The position numbers and the translations under genes were made by a program. The notes below the pieces were generated by a model, which worked only from the letters and a program-made list of their open reading frames with translations, had not been told where the DNA came from and did not search any database. Positions 1 to 6,791 of a DNA stretch of 16,407 nucleotides are shown in pieces. The first letter of the stretch is position 1, and each line of letters opens with the position of its first letter. Origin of the DNA: JAWXUT01 sp044426075 (GTDB lineage: Bacteria; Bacillota; Clostridia; Christensenellales; DTU072); contig JAWXUT010000030.1 of the NCBI GenBank assembly GCA_044426075.1, positions 1-16,407 of the forward strand, given 5' to 3'.

Positions 1-100
1 AAAAGTAGAGTACATCCCTTCGCATATTTATTGTATTGCAAAAGATATCCGCGTAAAGGGTTATAACAAAAAACAAGTTTTTGCAGTTTTGTATTTGTAA
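1..100 (+). CDS. Possible C-terminal end of an unidentified protein (5' end outside window)
   Basis: A reading frame starting at base 2 is open from the window edge for 32 codons and ends with TAA at 98-100. Its last residues read ...KGYNKKQVFAVLYL, a composition that looks like a real protein end (mixed charged and hydrophobic residues). The piece is too short to recognise a family. The minus strand is also open over this stretch, so coding on either strand is unproven. No strong terminator follows directly; the small hairpin at 182-207 could serve. Confidence 0.3.
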   Translation, partial: KVEYIPSHIYCIAKDIRVKGYNKKQVFAVLYL

Positions 101-336
101 TTTTAAAGCTCATAAAATAGCAATAGAATAAGGCAGATATAGGTGCAATCGTCAAACAAATGTCAAAACGCAATGCGTAAGATTGTAGGGTGATAGTCCC
201 CTACAATTATATGATTTATTCGTGGCACATACAACGGCGTTTTATATAATTTTATCCGCAACTTCTTCACTATTCACTATTACTTATTACTTAAAGCAGC
301 ACCATAAGTTTGCAGTGCTGTTTCGATAGGAGCCGT
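101..336. other. Gene-poor stretch with a small hairpin
   Basis: No supportable gene on either strand. It contains a perfect 9-bp stem (ATTGTAGGG at 182-190 with CCCTACAAT at 199-207, 8-nt loop), preceded by a short ACGCA-A-TGCGT dyad near 170-180. Further on is a short run of CACTATT-type repeats around 268-290. The hairpin lacks a clear T tract, so it is only a weak terminator candidate for the partial gene at the left edge. Confidence 0.4.
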
Positions 337-465
337 GTAAAAAGCCATAGTTTGCGTGCATAACAATAAAACCCCCGCCCGACCGGCACGAATATTACTA
401 GGCGTAAATGAGTGCTGGGCGGGCGGGTGTTTTAGAAGTTAGGTGCGTGAAATATGGCTTTTTAC
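337..465. repeat. Long imperfect inverted repeat around the AraC gene end
   Basis: The outer arms GTAAAAAGCCATA (337-349) and TATGGCTTTTTAC (453-465) are perfectly complementary over 13 bp. The inner arms 368-389 and 412-433 are complementary over 22 nt with three non-paired positions. The arms in between match only partly. Overall this is a ~53-bp dyad around a 22-nt centre. The right outer arm includes the stop codon of the AraC gene (462-464). Confidence 0.7.
368..433 (-). terminator. GC-rich rho-independent terminator (bidirectional)
   Basis: The stem pairs AAAACCCCCGCCCGACCGGC (from 368) with its near complement ending in GGGTGTTTT at 433, around a ~22-nt loop. A-tracts and T-tracts bound both ends, so it can work on either strand. 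It lies about 30 bp beyond the AraC stop codon and is strikingly GC-rich against the AT-rich background. Confidence 0.7.
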
Positions 466-1244
466 GATTGCATTGTTAACTTGTTTGCCATAAAATCGCT
501 CGGCGTGCAATCGTAATGCTCTTTAAAAATGCGGTAAAAACTTGAAACTGAGGTGAAGCCTACTTGGTAGGCTATTTTGTCGAGGGGCAAATTGTTGTAT
601 TGAGAATATATTTCTAAAAACTTGCTGAGCCTTAAACTGTTTACAAAAAAATTGAAGTTCTTGCTAGTGTGCTCGTTTATGGTGCGACTAATTTTGTTTC
701 TGTGCGTGAAACACGCTTTGGCAACACTTTCTAGCGTTAATTTCTGATTATAGTTGTTGTAAATGTATTCTATAATAGGATTAATGGGGCTTTCGTTGTA
801 ATCATTAAATACTGCTTCCATTATTACATTTGCTAGCATTTCAAAGTAGTGCGTTATGTTGTTGGAAGCAAAGTTTATGGCGGTATTGTAAAATTTTAAT
901 ATCTCTATTATTTCTTTTGAATCGTCGCTACCTTTTTTGGGTTCCACTATGTTGTGTGCAAATCTTTCGCTCAACGCATTTGGCAATACTGGTGATATAT
1001 AGGAATTGTTTGCGTCCCCAGTTCGATTCCTAAATGTGTGCGGAATAAATGGCGGGATAATGACAAACTCGTTTTCTTCAAGTTTCATACTAGATTGGGG
1101 CAGAATTAACGTTATGCTTCCCCTTTCAACATACATTATCTCTATTTGTTTGTGTACATTGGGATAAAAACTATGCGTGCCATCAAAAAAGTTGCATATG
1201 CCGTTTCGCAATATATTGGATTTGTCAAATTGATACTCTCTCAT
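462..1244 (-). CDS. AraC-family transcriptional regulator
   Basis: A 260-residue DNA-binding regulator. Residues ~20-75 form a cupin-like sensor segment containing EIMYVERGSITLIL and PPFIPHTFRN, typical of the N-terminal ligand-binding domain. Residues ~155-256 carry the two helix-turn-helix motifs of the AraC/XylS family. The second ends in the family signature IAYQVGFTSVSSFYRIFKEH (224-243), followed by a P-SDF motif. It is transcribed divergently from the sugar symporter operon at 1426, so it most likely controls that operon in response to the transported sugar; the ligand is unknown. A good promoter (1251-1279) ends only six bases before the ATG and there is no Shine-Dalgarno sequence, so the mRNA is probably leaderless. 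Confidence 0.93.
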   Translation of the reverse strand: MREYQFDKSNILRNGICNFFDGTHSFYPNVHKQIEIMYVERGSITLILPQSSMKLEENEFVIIPPFIPHTFRNRTGDANNSYISPVLPNALSERFAHNIVEPKKGSDDSKEIIEILKFYNTAINFASNNITHYFEMLANVIMEAVFNDYNESPINPIIEYIYNNYNQKLTLESVAKACFTHRNKISRTINEHTSKNFNFFVNSLRLSKFLEIYSQYNNLPLDKIAYQVGFTSVSSFYRIFKEHYDCTPSDFMANKLTMQS

Positions 1245-1250
1245 ACACTT

Positions 1251-1279
1251 ATATTATCACAAATTTTGCCAATTGTAAA
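1251..1279 (-). promoter_or_regulatory. Sigma-70 promoter of the AraC gene
   Basis: On the minus strand: -35 TTTACA (1274-1279), 17-bp spacer, -10 TAATAT (1251-1256). The -10 ends six nucleotides before the ATG at 1244, so the predicted transcription start falls on or next to the start codon. Confidence 0.6.
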
Positions 1280-1285
1280 TACCTA

Positions 1286-1310
1286 GATTTGAAATTAAGG
1301 TACGATTTGA
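1286..1310 (+). promoter_or_regulatory. Candidate AraC-type binding site (direct repeat)
   Basis: GATTTGA occurs at 1286-1292 and again at 1304-1310, 18 bp apart, both followed by a purine-A pair (GATTTGAAA and GATTTGAGA). The repeats lie between the divergent regulator and symporter genes. The symporter side has -10-like TATAAT/TATAAA sequences around 1355-1376 but no good -35 box, as expected for an activator-dependent promoter. That AraC binds here is inference. Confidence 0.35.
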
Positions 1311-1425
1311 GAATTTTTTAATGCAGTTTGATATTTATTTTTTCTATTTTATATTATATAATGACATTGTGTTATAAATTGTCGCACTTTTGCAACTTTT
1401 GTAACATTTAAAGTAAGGAGATGTT

Positions 1426-3186
1426 ATGGCTAAAAAGAAGATAACAATGCAACAGGTAAAGGATTTTGTAAAAAAAGTTCCGCCTTATGTAAAAAACAAC
1501 TGGAGCAAGAACCAAAATCCAGAGTACGATGTTAGCTTGAAAGAAGCAACTGGTATGTGTTTTGCGGATATGGGTGTTTCTACAATTGTAAAGATTGTGT
1601 CATATGTAAGTTTCGTGTCAACAAGCGCCGTTGTTGGACTTGTTTTTGGTATGAGTATACAGCAAATTTATGTTCTAACTTGCATTGCAACAATTGTTAA
1701 TCTATTTTATATAGGAATAAACGCAACTATAGTTGATTCATTGGGCAACTTGTCTAAAAAGACGCTAAAAGGGTTGCATATATCTTCAATTTTGGTGCTT
1801 GTAGTTGTAATTGGGCTGTGTTTTGTTGACAGTTCGCGGTTCGACTACATAGTAACTGACATCTTTATTCATATAGCAATTATTTTTGGAGCAAAGATCT
1901 TCATGACATATTTGTCGTTAATGGTATACAAATTATTCGGCAAAAAGCACGGAAAATACAAGCCTTGGATATTGTTTATGGGCTTGCCCACAGTAGTGTT
2001 TGCAACCGCATTAACATTTTTGCCATATGAAGATTTGCGTCCAAATGTGTTGCTAATTTTTGTAAACTTATTATCTTGTTTGCTAGGCTCTTGCACTTCT
2101 GGATATTGTTGTAACAACATGAACCTTTCAAGCACAAATATTGAAAGTATGCAAAATCTTATCACAACCAACCCACAAGAACGCGTAATATTACACTCCA
2201 TATTCCCAATATTAGCGGGGCTTTTGGCTTCACTACTAACAATGTTCTTGCCACTTATTGCAACGCTTTCTGGTTATGAAGAAAATAGTATTGGTATTTA
2301 TAGAATAATTGTTCCTGCATTTGGAATAGTTGGCACTGCATTTACGCTATTTTCAATGTGGTGTTCCGAAAAAGTTATTCCGTCAGACAACAATGCGGAT
2401 AAACCAATTGTAACCAAAACTGCAATGAAAAATGTTTTCAAAAACAAATATTTGTGGATTATAAAAATTGGAACAACTTTTCAAGCGCTATCTGCCCTTG
2501 ATTTGCCTATATTAACATATGTTTTGCTTTATGACACACGTATGCAATGGTTGGCGGTTATACTAGCTGCACTAACGGCTTTGCCATCAACACCAGGCAA
2601 TCTTGTTACGCCATTTATCACAAAAAGAATGAGCAAACACACCGCATATATGATGCTTATGGGATTAAAAACACTTGTTACTATGACTTGTTGCCTTGCT
2701 GTATTTGTAGACAACGCAGTTATTAAACTTGCAATAATAGTAATTTGTTTAGGTGCCTCATCTTTTGTAAACTCTTCCGCCCGCGTTATCGCAAGATCGT
2801 TTATGGGCGATGCGCTAGATTATCATCAGTGGCGGTTCCACGAGAGGGCCGAGGGTGCAACAGCATACTTCACATATTTAACAACACCTTTAACCTTAGC
2901 GTTAGGCTATGTAACACCATTTTTGTTTGCTCTAGTTGGCCTTGTTGATGACCGCGATGTGTTATATGATGATGAGGTTCGTGGCGGAATACTACTAATG
3001 TTAATTATCCTATACAGTGTAGAAACTGTGCTCACGTGTTTGCCGTATATCTTCTACGATCTGACACTAGATAAGCAAAAGCAAATTAGAAGCGACCTAA
3101 AAGAGCGTGCATTGCAAGCCACGGCAGATTCAGATGAAATAACCGCTACAGACAGCAACTTAACCACAGTAGGAGGTGCGGAATAA
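1426..3186 (+). CDS. GPH-family sugar:cation symporter (MFS_2)
   Basis: A 586-residue multi-pass membrane protein with about 12 hydrophobic segments. It belongs to the glycoside-pentoside-hexuronide:cation symporter family, which imports glycosides, pentosides or hexuronides with Na+ or H+. Two family hallmarks are visible: HGKYKPWI (175-182) in the loop after the fourth helix region, and GDALDYHQWRFHERAEG (461-477), matching the conserved D-x-x-DY-x-x-W...R-EG motif. The N-terminal ~35 residues are charged and cytoplasmic, and the protein is longer than the usual 450-500. The ATG at 1426 follows AAGGAG at a good distance. The stop codon overlaps the start of the next gene (TAATG), so the two are translationally coupled. 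No glycoside hydrolase is in the window, so the substrate cannot be named. Confidence 0.9.
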   Translation: MAKKKITMQQVKDFVKKVPPYVKNNWSKNQNPEYDVSLKEATGMCFADMGVSTIVKIVSYVSFVSTSAVVGLVFGMSIQQIYVLTCIATIVNLFYIGINATIVDSLGNLSKKTLKGLHISSILVLVVVIGLCFVDSSRFDYIVTDIFIHIAIIFGAKIFMTYLSLMVYKLFGKKHGKYKPWILFMGLPTVVFATALTFLPYEDLRPNVLLIFVNLLSCLLGSCTSGYCCNNMNLSSTNIESMQNLITTNPQERVILHSIFPILAGLLASLLTMFLPLIATLSGYEENSIGIYRIIVPAFGIVGTAFTLFSMWCSEKVIPSDNNADKPIVTKTAMKNVFKNKYLWIIKIGTTFQALSALDLPILTYVLLYDTRMQWLAVILAALTALPSTPGNLVTPFITKRMSKHTAYMMLMGLKTLVTMTCCLAVFVDNAVIKLAIIVICLGASSFVNSSARVIARSFMGDALDYHQWRFHERAEGATAYFTYLTTPLTLALGYVTPFLFALVGLVDDRDVLYDDEVRGGILLMLIILYSVETVLTCLPYIFYDLTLDKQKQIRSDLKERALQATADSDEITATDSNLTTVGGAE

Positions 3187-4043
3187 TGAAAAAAAGATTA
3201 TTATCCATTATATTAGCACTAGCAATTGTTATGATGTCGGTTTGCTTCACCTTTACAATGAGCGGTTGCAACTTGTCGAGTGATAGCTTTGCCCAATATG
3301 AACTTAACGATGACGGCGAATCATATTCACTTTTGCAACTTAAAGAAAATACTTCTATAACATCAATAGTTGTGCCCGATACTTACAACGGGCTTCCAGT
3401 AACACAAATAGTTATGCCCGGCATTTCAAACACCAGCACGCTAGAGAGCATTACAATTGGTGCAAATGTAGAATATATTGATGCGTGGGGCATTTCTCTA
3501 AACACCTACTTAAAGGAAATTATTGTGTCAGAAGACAACCAATACTATTCATCTATCGATGGCATATTGTACGACAAAGAAGGCACAACCCTTATTGTTT
3601 ATCCTAACGCTAGCCAAGCTGAATACAGTGACATTGGTGCCCTTATTGTCTCTAGCTCAAACACAACTGTTAACATCAAAGAAGGCGTTACTACAATTAG
3701 CAAATTGGCATTTTATAAGTGCTATGCAGTATATGAAATTGTACTCCCCGATTCTGTAACAACAATCGAGAAAATGGCGTTTATGGGTTGCTCAAACCTA
3801 ACTTCCATTACCCTAAACAACGGTTTACTTACAATTGCAGAAGACGCATTTTTAAACTGTAGTAGCTTGCCAACCATAGATATCCCTAGCTCTGTAACCG
3901 CAATCGGACAAGAGTGTTTTTATGGCTGTGGCTCGCTTAAAACAATCAACATATACGCATCCGCCGACAACCTAACCTTGGGTTACAACTGGCAACCTCG
4001 TGTTGGTGGCGTTGACACAACTTGCACAATTTCATATCTTTAA
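3186..4043 (+). CDS. BspA-type leucine-rich-repeat lipoprotein
   Basis: 285 residues. A basic n-region and a hydrophobic stretch end in a lipobox, MSGC, with the lipidated Cys at 28, so the mature protein should be anchored on the outer face of the membrane. The rest contains LRR_5/BspA-like repeats of about 23 residues, clearest at ~165-270: VTTISKLAFYKC, VTTIEKMAFMGCSNL and VTAIGQECFYGCGSL. The last repeat runs into a short tail. Such repeats usually mediate binding to proteins or surfaces. The gene overlaps the symporter stop by one base and has AGGAGGTG as its own ribosome site, so it is the second cistron of the same operon. A role in presenting substrate to the symporter, or in adhesion, is inference. 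The terminator at 4061-4100 closes the operon. Confidence 0.88.
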   Translation: MKKRLLSIILALAIVMMSVCFTFTMSGCNLSSDSFAQYELNDDGESYSLLQLKENTSITSIVVPDTYNGLPVTQIVMPGISNTSTLESITIGANVEYIDAWGISLNTYLKEIIVSEDNQYYSSIDGILYDKEGTTLIVYPNASQAEYSDIGALIVSSSNTTVNIKEGVTTISKLAFYKCYAVYEIVLPDSVTTIEKMAFMGCSNLTSITLNNGLLTIAEDAFLNCSSLPTIDIPSSVTAIGQECFYGCGSLKTINIYASADNLTLGYNWQPRVGGVDTTCTISYL

Positions 4044-4060
4044 AAATTAAAAAATAAACC

Positions 4061-4100
4061 AAAAAAGAGGCTGTAAAGAAATTTTCAGCCTTTATTTTTG
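4061..4100 (+). terminator. Rho-independent terminator of the symporter/LRR operon
   Basis: The stem AGAGGCTG (4066-4073) pairs with CAGCCTTT (4086-4093), including one G-U pair, around a 12-nt loop. The T-rich tail follows. It lies about 20 bp after the stop at 4043. Confidence 0.8.
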
Positions 4101-4164
4101 TGAAAAATTTTAAAATTTGATAAATGTATGATATAATTATTGTAACAAACAAAAGGATGCTGCT

Positions 4165-4590
4165 ATGAAAACAATAAAATTTATGCTATTTTGGATATTG
4201 TCGTGCACTTGGGGTGCCATTATGACAATAATCGGGCTAATAACAGCACTTTTTCTTATAATAAAAGGATACAAGCCACACGTTTTTCACTACTCGATAT
4301 ATTTTCAAGTAGGAAGCAATTGGGGTGGCATAAATCTTGGTGCAGTATTTATCACCAGCACCACCGCAGAACCTCGCATTTTGCAACACGAAGCAGGGCA
4401 CGGCATTCAAAACATAGTGCTAGGCCCATTAATGCCATTTTTAGTCGGAATACCTTCAATAACCCGCTTCCATTATCGCAAATATTTAGAAAACCACAAC
4501 AAAGCCCACACCCTACCACCATATGACTCAATCTGGTTTGAAGGTCAAGCCACCCGAATTGGCACAAAACTTTTTTCAATTGGAGAATAA
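4165..4590 (+). CDS. Small membrane protein with HEAGH zinc-protease-like motif
   Basis: 141 residues. A hydrophobic N-terminal stretch (~5-34) provides one or two membrane segments. HEAGH (75-79) matches the HExxH zinc-binding pattern and is followed by GIQNIVLGPLMPFLVGIPS. This arrangement of a zinc motif followed by a 'GP-L-...-GIPS' hydrophobic turn is one I recall from small uncharacterised bacterial membrane proteins. FEGQATRIG (125-133) could supply the third, acidic zinc ligand. Protease activity is not shown. AGGA at 4154-4157 is spaced seven bases before the ATG, and TATAAT at 4132-4137 is a likely -10, so the gene is probably transcribed alone. It converges with the HTH gene at 4607, leaving only 16 bp between stops. 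Confidence 0.75.
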   Translation: MKTIKFMLFWILSCTWGAIMTIIGLITALFLIIKGYKPHVFHYSIYFQVGSNWGGINLGAVFITSTTAEPRILQHEAGHGIQNIVLGPLMPFLVGIPSITRFHYRKYLENHNKAHTLPPYDSIWFEGQATRIGTKLFSIGE

Positions 4591-4606
4591 AACATAAACA
4601 AAATTC

Positions 4607-5680
4607 CTATTTTTCCTCTACGATTTTAATTATGTTGTCTGTTAAAGATATCGCGTCCAATACAGCCTCATACAAATTTTTTGCAGTCAATATATTAAAT
4701 CCTTCAAAAATTGCGCCCGCAGTTGGACTTGCTTTTTCAACAGCTGCCGCAATTGCCATTTTTGCTAAATTATGAATGCTATCTTGTTGCTTGTGGGTTA
4801 GCTGAATATTGTGTTTTTCTTGCACATTTTTATACCAATAATTGTTCCAATTATTTTCAAACTGTTTTTTATTTACAACTATGTTGTTGTTGAATTTTTG
4901 CAATTGTAGATTATTTAGGCTACCATATTGCCATTTTGGGTTGCCGAAAACACCATTTTGATGTAATTTTATTTGGTGGTTTATTTCAAGTTGCTCAAGT
5001 TCACTTTTGAGTTGATTATAAGCACTTTTGGCGTTGCTATAACTAAACAAATCATTGTTTTCAGAATATATCAAATCATCTACACTGCAATTCAGTGTTG
5101 TGCTTAGGTTAAATAAATTATTATATTGCGCCTTTAATATCTTTTGGGGATATGCCTCATAATCTCTAATTGTTCTTACATTTACAGAACTTTTCTCTGC
5201 TAGTTTTTGTTGAGACAATCCTTGCATTGTTCTTAACCTTTCTATATTACTATAATTTGCCAGTTCCTTATCCATTCTATCTACAAACTGCATAATGTCC
5301 ATTTCGTGAAAAATAGCATAAAATGCAATTATTCTGTTAGCTGATATCGCATTTAAAATGTGTTCAAAAGATTTATTCGAGTACCATTGATAAAATGCCA
5401 ACACATAGCCAAACCAATATTCCGCAGATCGCCAATATGGTTTATATTCTTTAAAAGCAACTGTTTCACCATAATTTACTGCACAATAAAGCTCCAATCC
5501 GCTACAACCCACCGTATATGAAGGGTGCCCTTGCTGAAATGCACGCGCAACGCCGCTAGATATAAATTTGTTCATTGTTGTTTCAAGCGGTATTTTTTCA
5601 TAATTAACTGCATAATCCACATAAACTGCCAGTGTTTTTTGTGCTGCAGAAACATACTGTTCGTTATATGCTTTATCCAT
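4607..5680 (-). CDS. XRE-type HTH partner of the DUF3990 protein, with C-terminal extension
   Basis: A 357-residue three-part protein. Residues ~2-135 resemble the N-terminal domain I recall from HTH partners of DUF3990 proteins in Clostridia (ISSGVARAFQQGHPSYTVGCSGLEL). Residues ~146-205 are a Cro/C1-type helix-turn-helix (ERLRTMQGLSQQKLAEKSSV, then DYE) ending in SVDDLIYSE. Residues ~210-357 are an extension I do not recognise, with a short coiled-coil-like stretch (~215-233), an Asn/Trp-rich middle and an Ala-rich helix near 308-317. The ATG at 5680 was chosen because AAAGGTGG lies at the right distance upstream; an in-frame GTG at 5689 sits directly against that motif. The start overlaps the DUF3990 stop by eight bases, so translation is coupled. 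The likely role is antitoxin and autorepressor. Confidence 0.8.
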   Translation of the reverse strand: MDKAYNEQYVSAAQKTLAVYVDYAVNYEKIPLETTMNKFISSGVARAFQQGHPSYTVGCSGLELYCAVNYGETVAFKEYKPYWRSAEYWFGYVLAFYQWYSNKSFEHILNAISANRIIAFYAIFHEMDIMQFVDRMDKELANYSNIERLRTMQGLSQQKLAEKSSVNVRTIRDYEAYPQKILKAQYNNLFNLSTTLNCSVDDLIYSENNDLFSYSNAKSAYNQLKSELEQLEINHQIKLHQNGVFGNPKWQYGSLNNLQLQKFNNNIVVNKKQFENNWNNYWYKNVQEKHNIQLTHKQQDSIHNLAKMAIAAAVEKASPTAGAIFEGFNILTAKNLYEAVLDAISLTDNIIKIVEEK

Positions 5681-6338
5681 TGTAGCCACCTTTTCTGATT
5701 ATATCTGCAAGAAATACCTGCTCTGCAAAATTCGCGATGCTTGCTTTGCTATTTTTGTAATCATCTCGCGCTTTTGCATCCCTATCTAAAAATAGTTTGT
5801 TAAAAACTCTAGTGTTTATGTTGTGGCTATTGATGTATTTTAGATTCGCAAATGCCTTTTCTGAAACCAAAACTTGCTGTAATCCCAGTTTGCCTAGCTT
5901 CATTGCCCCTTCAAGCTGCCCGATTCCAATAGTATTGTTTAAAAAATCTTCGGCAAATGAAAAATATGAGTCATCTGCCCTATATCCCACAACTACATCA
6001 TATGCGCTTGTATCTATTGCATATTTGTTAAGAATAAACGCCTTGCCTTGTTCACTTATTTGGTTTGTTATGTCAAATATTCTATTTTTTAAAAGAAGCG
6101 CCATCCAGTGCAGAATATTGTACTCGCAAGACTGCAAATTTAACACTTTTAAATCAGTCAAATCTAAATCATACTCATTTACATAACTATTTTGTGAAAC
6201 ATTTTTGCAAGCCCATTCTGCCGCTAAATTTTTATCTTCTGTGCAATAAAATCCCCTGCCATAATCATTGTTAATCTTACCAACACCATAAGAAGGGTTT
6301 TTGATTATATCTGTTGATCCGTGATATATTTTTAACAT
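5673..6338 (-). CDS. DUF3990 protein, ADP-ribosyltransferase-like (putative toxin)
   Basis: A 221-residue soluble protein with the DUF3990 layout, a branch of the ADP-ribosyltransferase fold. IYHGS (4-8) carries the first-strand His. YGRGFYCTED (26-35) carries the Tyr/Phe of the NAD-binding cleft and is followed by AAEWA. YDVVVGYRADDSYF (113-126) matches the conserved 'D-V-V-G-x-x-A-D-D' stretch, and LGLQQVLVSEKAF (151-163) the C-terminal signature. Members are often adjacent to small or HTH proteins and are thought to act as toxins or effectors; the target here is unknown. The start has TAGGAG upstream. It is the first gene of the operon and overlaps its HTH partner. Promoter and palindromes lie at 6368-6430. 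Confidence 0.82.
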   Translation of the reverse strand: MLKIYHGSTDIIKNPSYGVGKINNDYGRGFYCTEDKNLAAEWACKNVSQNSYVNEYDLDLTDLKVLNLQSCEYNILHWMALLLKNRIFDITNQISEQGKAFILNKYAIDTSAYDVVVGYRADDSYFSFAEDFLNNTIGIGQLEGAMKLGKLGLQQVLVSEKAFANLKYINSHNINTRVFNKLFLDRDAKARDDYKNSKASIANFAEQVFLADIIRKGGYNG

Positions 6339-6367
6339 CTTTTCACTACTCCTAACATAATATATTT

Positions 6368-6379
6368 ACATTATAATGT
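6368..6379. promoter_or_regulatory. Palindromic operator candidate 1
   Basis: ACATTATAATGT is a perfect 12-bp palindrome covering the -10 box of the DUF3990 promoter. A closely related copy lies 51 bp away. It is a likely site for the HTH partner protein, which would block transcription; the binding is inference. Confidence 0.6.
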
Positions 6380-6398
6380 TAATATATTCATTTGTCAA
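6370..6398 (-). promoter_or_regulatory. Consensus sigma-70 promoter of the DUF3990 operon
   Basis: On the minus strand: -35 TTGACA (6393-6398), exact 17-bp spacer, -10 TATAAT (6370-6375). Both hexamers are perfect consensus, so the operon needs strong repression to stay quiet. The -10 lies inside a 12-bp palindrome. Confidence 0.85.
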
Positions 6399-6418
6399 CC
6401 CCTTTGTTGTTTAAATTG

Positions 6419-6430
6419 ACATTGTAATGT
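6419..6430. promoter_or_regulatory. Palindromic operator candidate 2
   Basis: ACATTGTAATGT has the same ACATT/AATGT half-sites as 6368-6379 and differs at one central base. The centre-to-centre distance is 51 bp, about five helical turns, which would suit cooperative binding or a small loop. It also lies 38 bp upstream of the -35 box of the divergent DUF1653 gene. Confidence 0.5.
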
Positions 6431-6467
6431 AAGTTTTCGCCATTTCTGACAGCAAAAACTGAACTTC

Positions 6468-6495
6468 TTGACAAAATCCGTATATGTGTTATAAT
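6468..6495 (+). promoter_or_regulatory. Promoter of the DUF1653 gene
   Basis: -35 TTGACA (6468-6473), 16-bp spacer, -10 TATAAT (6490-6495), then a ~30-nt leader to GGAG at 6523-6526. Confidence 0.75.
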
Positions 6496-6532
6496 TAATT
6501 TATGGCATATTAATTTTAAATTGGAGTGTAAA

Positions 6533-6754
6533 ATGATAGAACTCGGAACATACAAACACTATAAAGGCAACACATATCGCGTAATTGGTACGGCAAAACA
6601 CAGCGAAACACTGGAAGATATGGTGATTTACAAACCGTTATATGACTGCCCTCTAGCAGAATTCTGGGTTAGACCTCTTGCTATGTGGAGTGAACCCATA
6701 ACCCTTGCTGACGGTTCTGTTGTGCCTCGTTTTGAAAAAATTGCAGAATTGTGA
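6533..6754 (+). CDS. DUF1653 domain protein
   Basis: A 73-residue soluble protein that is almost entirely one DUF1653 domain: YKHYKGNTYRVIGTAKHSE near the N-terminus, VIYKPLYD in the middle, then WVRPLAMW and VPRFEKI at the end. The family is widespread and its biochemical role is not established. The ATG at 6533 is preferred over the in-frame TTG at 6521 because that TTG overlaps the Shine-Dalgarno motif (TTGGAG) serving the ATG. It is monocistronic with its own promoter and converges with the asparaginase gene. Confidence 0.88.
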   Translation: MIELGTYKHYKGNTYRVIGTAKHSETLEDMVIYKPLYDCPLAEFWVRPLAMWSEPITLADGSVVPRFEKIAEL

Positions 6755-6791
6755 TGCGTTTCGGTATGTTTTAAGGTTTTGGAGTTTTGCA

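Noticed and set aside
4191..4526. 111-codon plus-strand ORF within the HEAGH gene
   Set aside because: Shadow frame: no start context, His/Arg/Thr-rich composition, and the overlapping frame encodes a coherent membrane protein.
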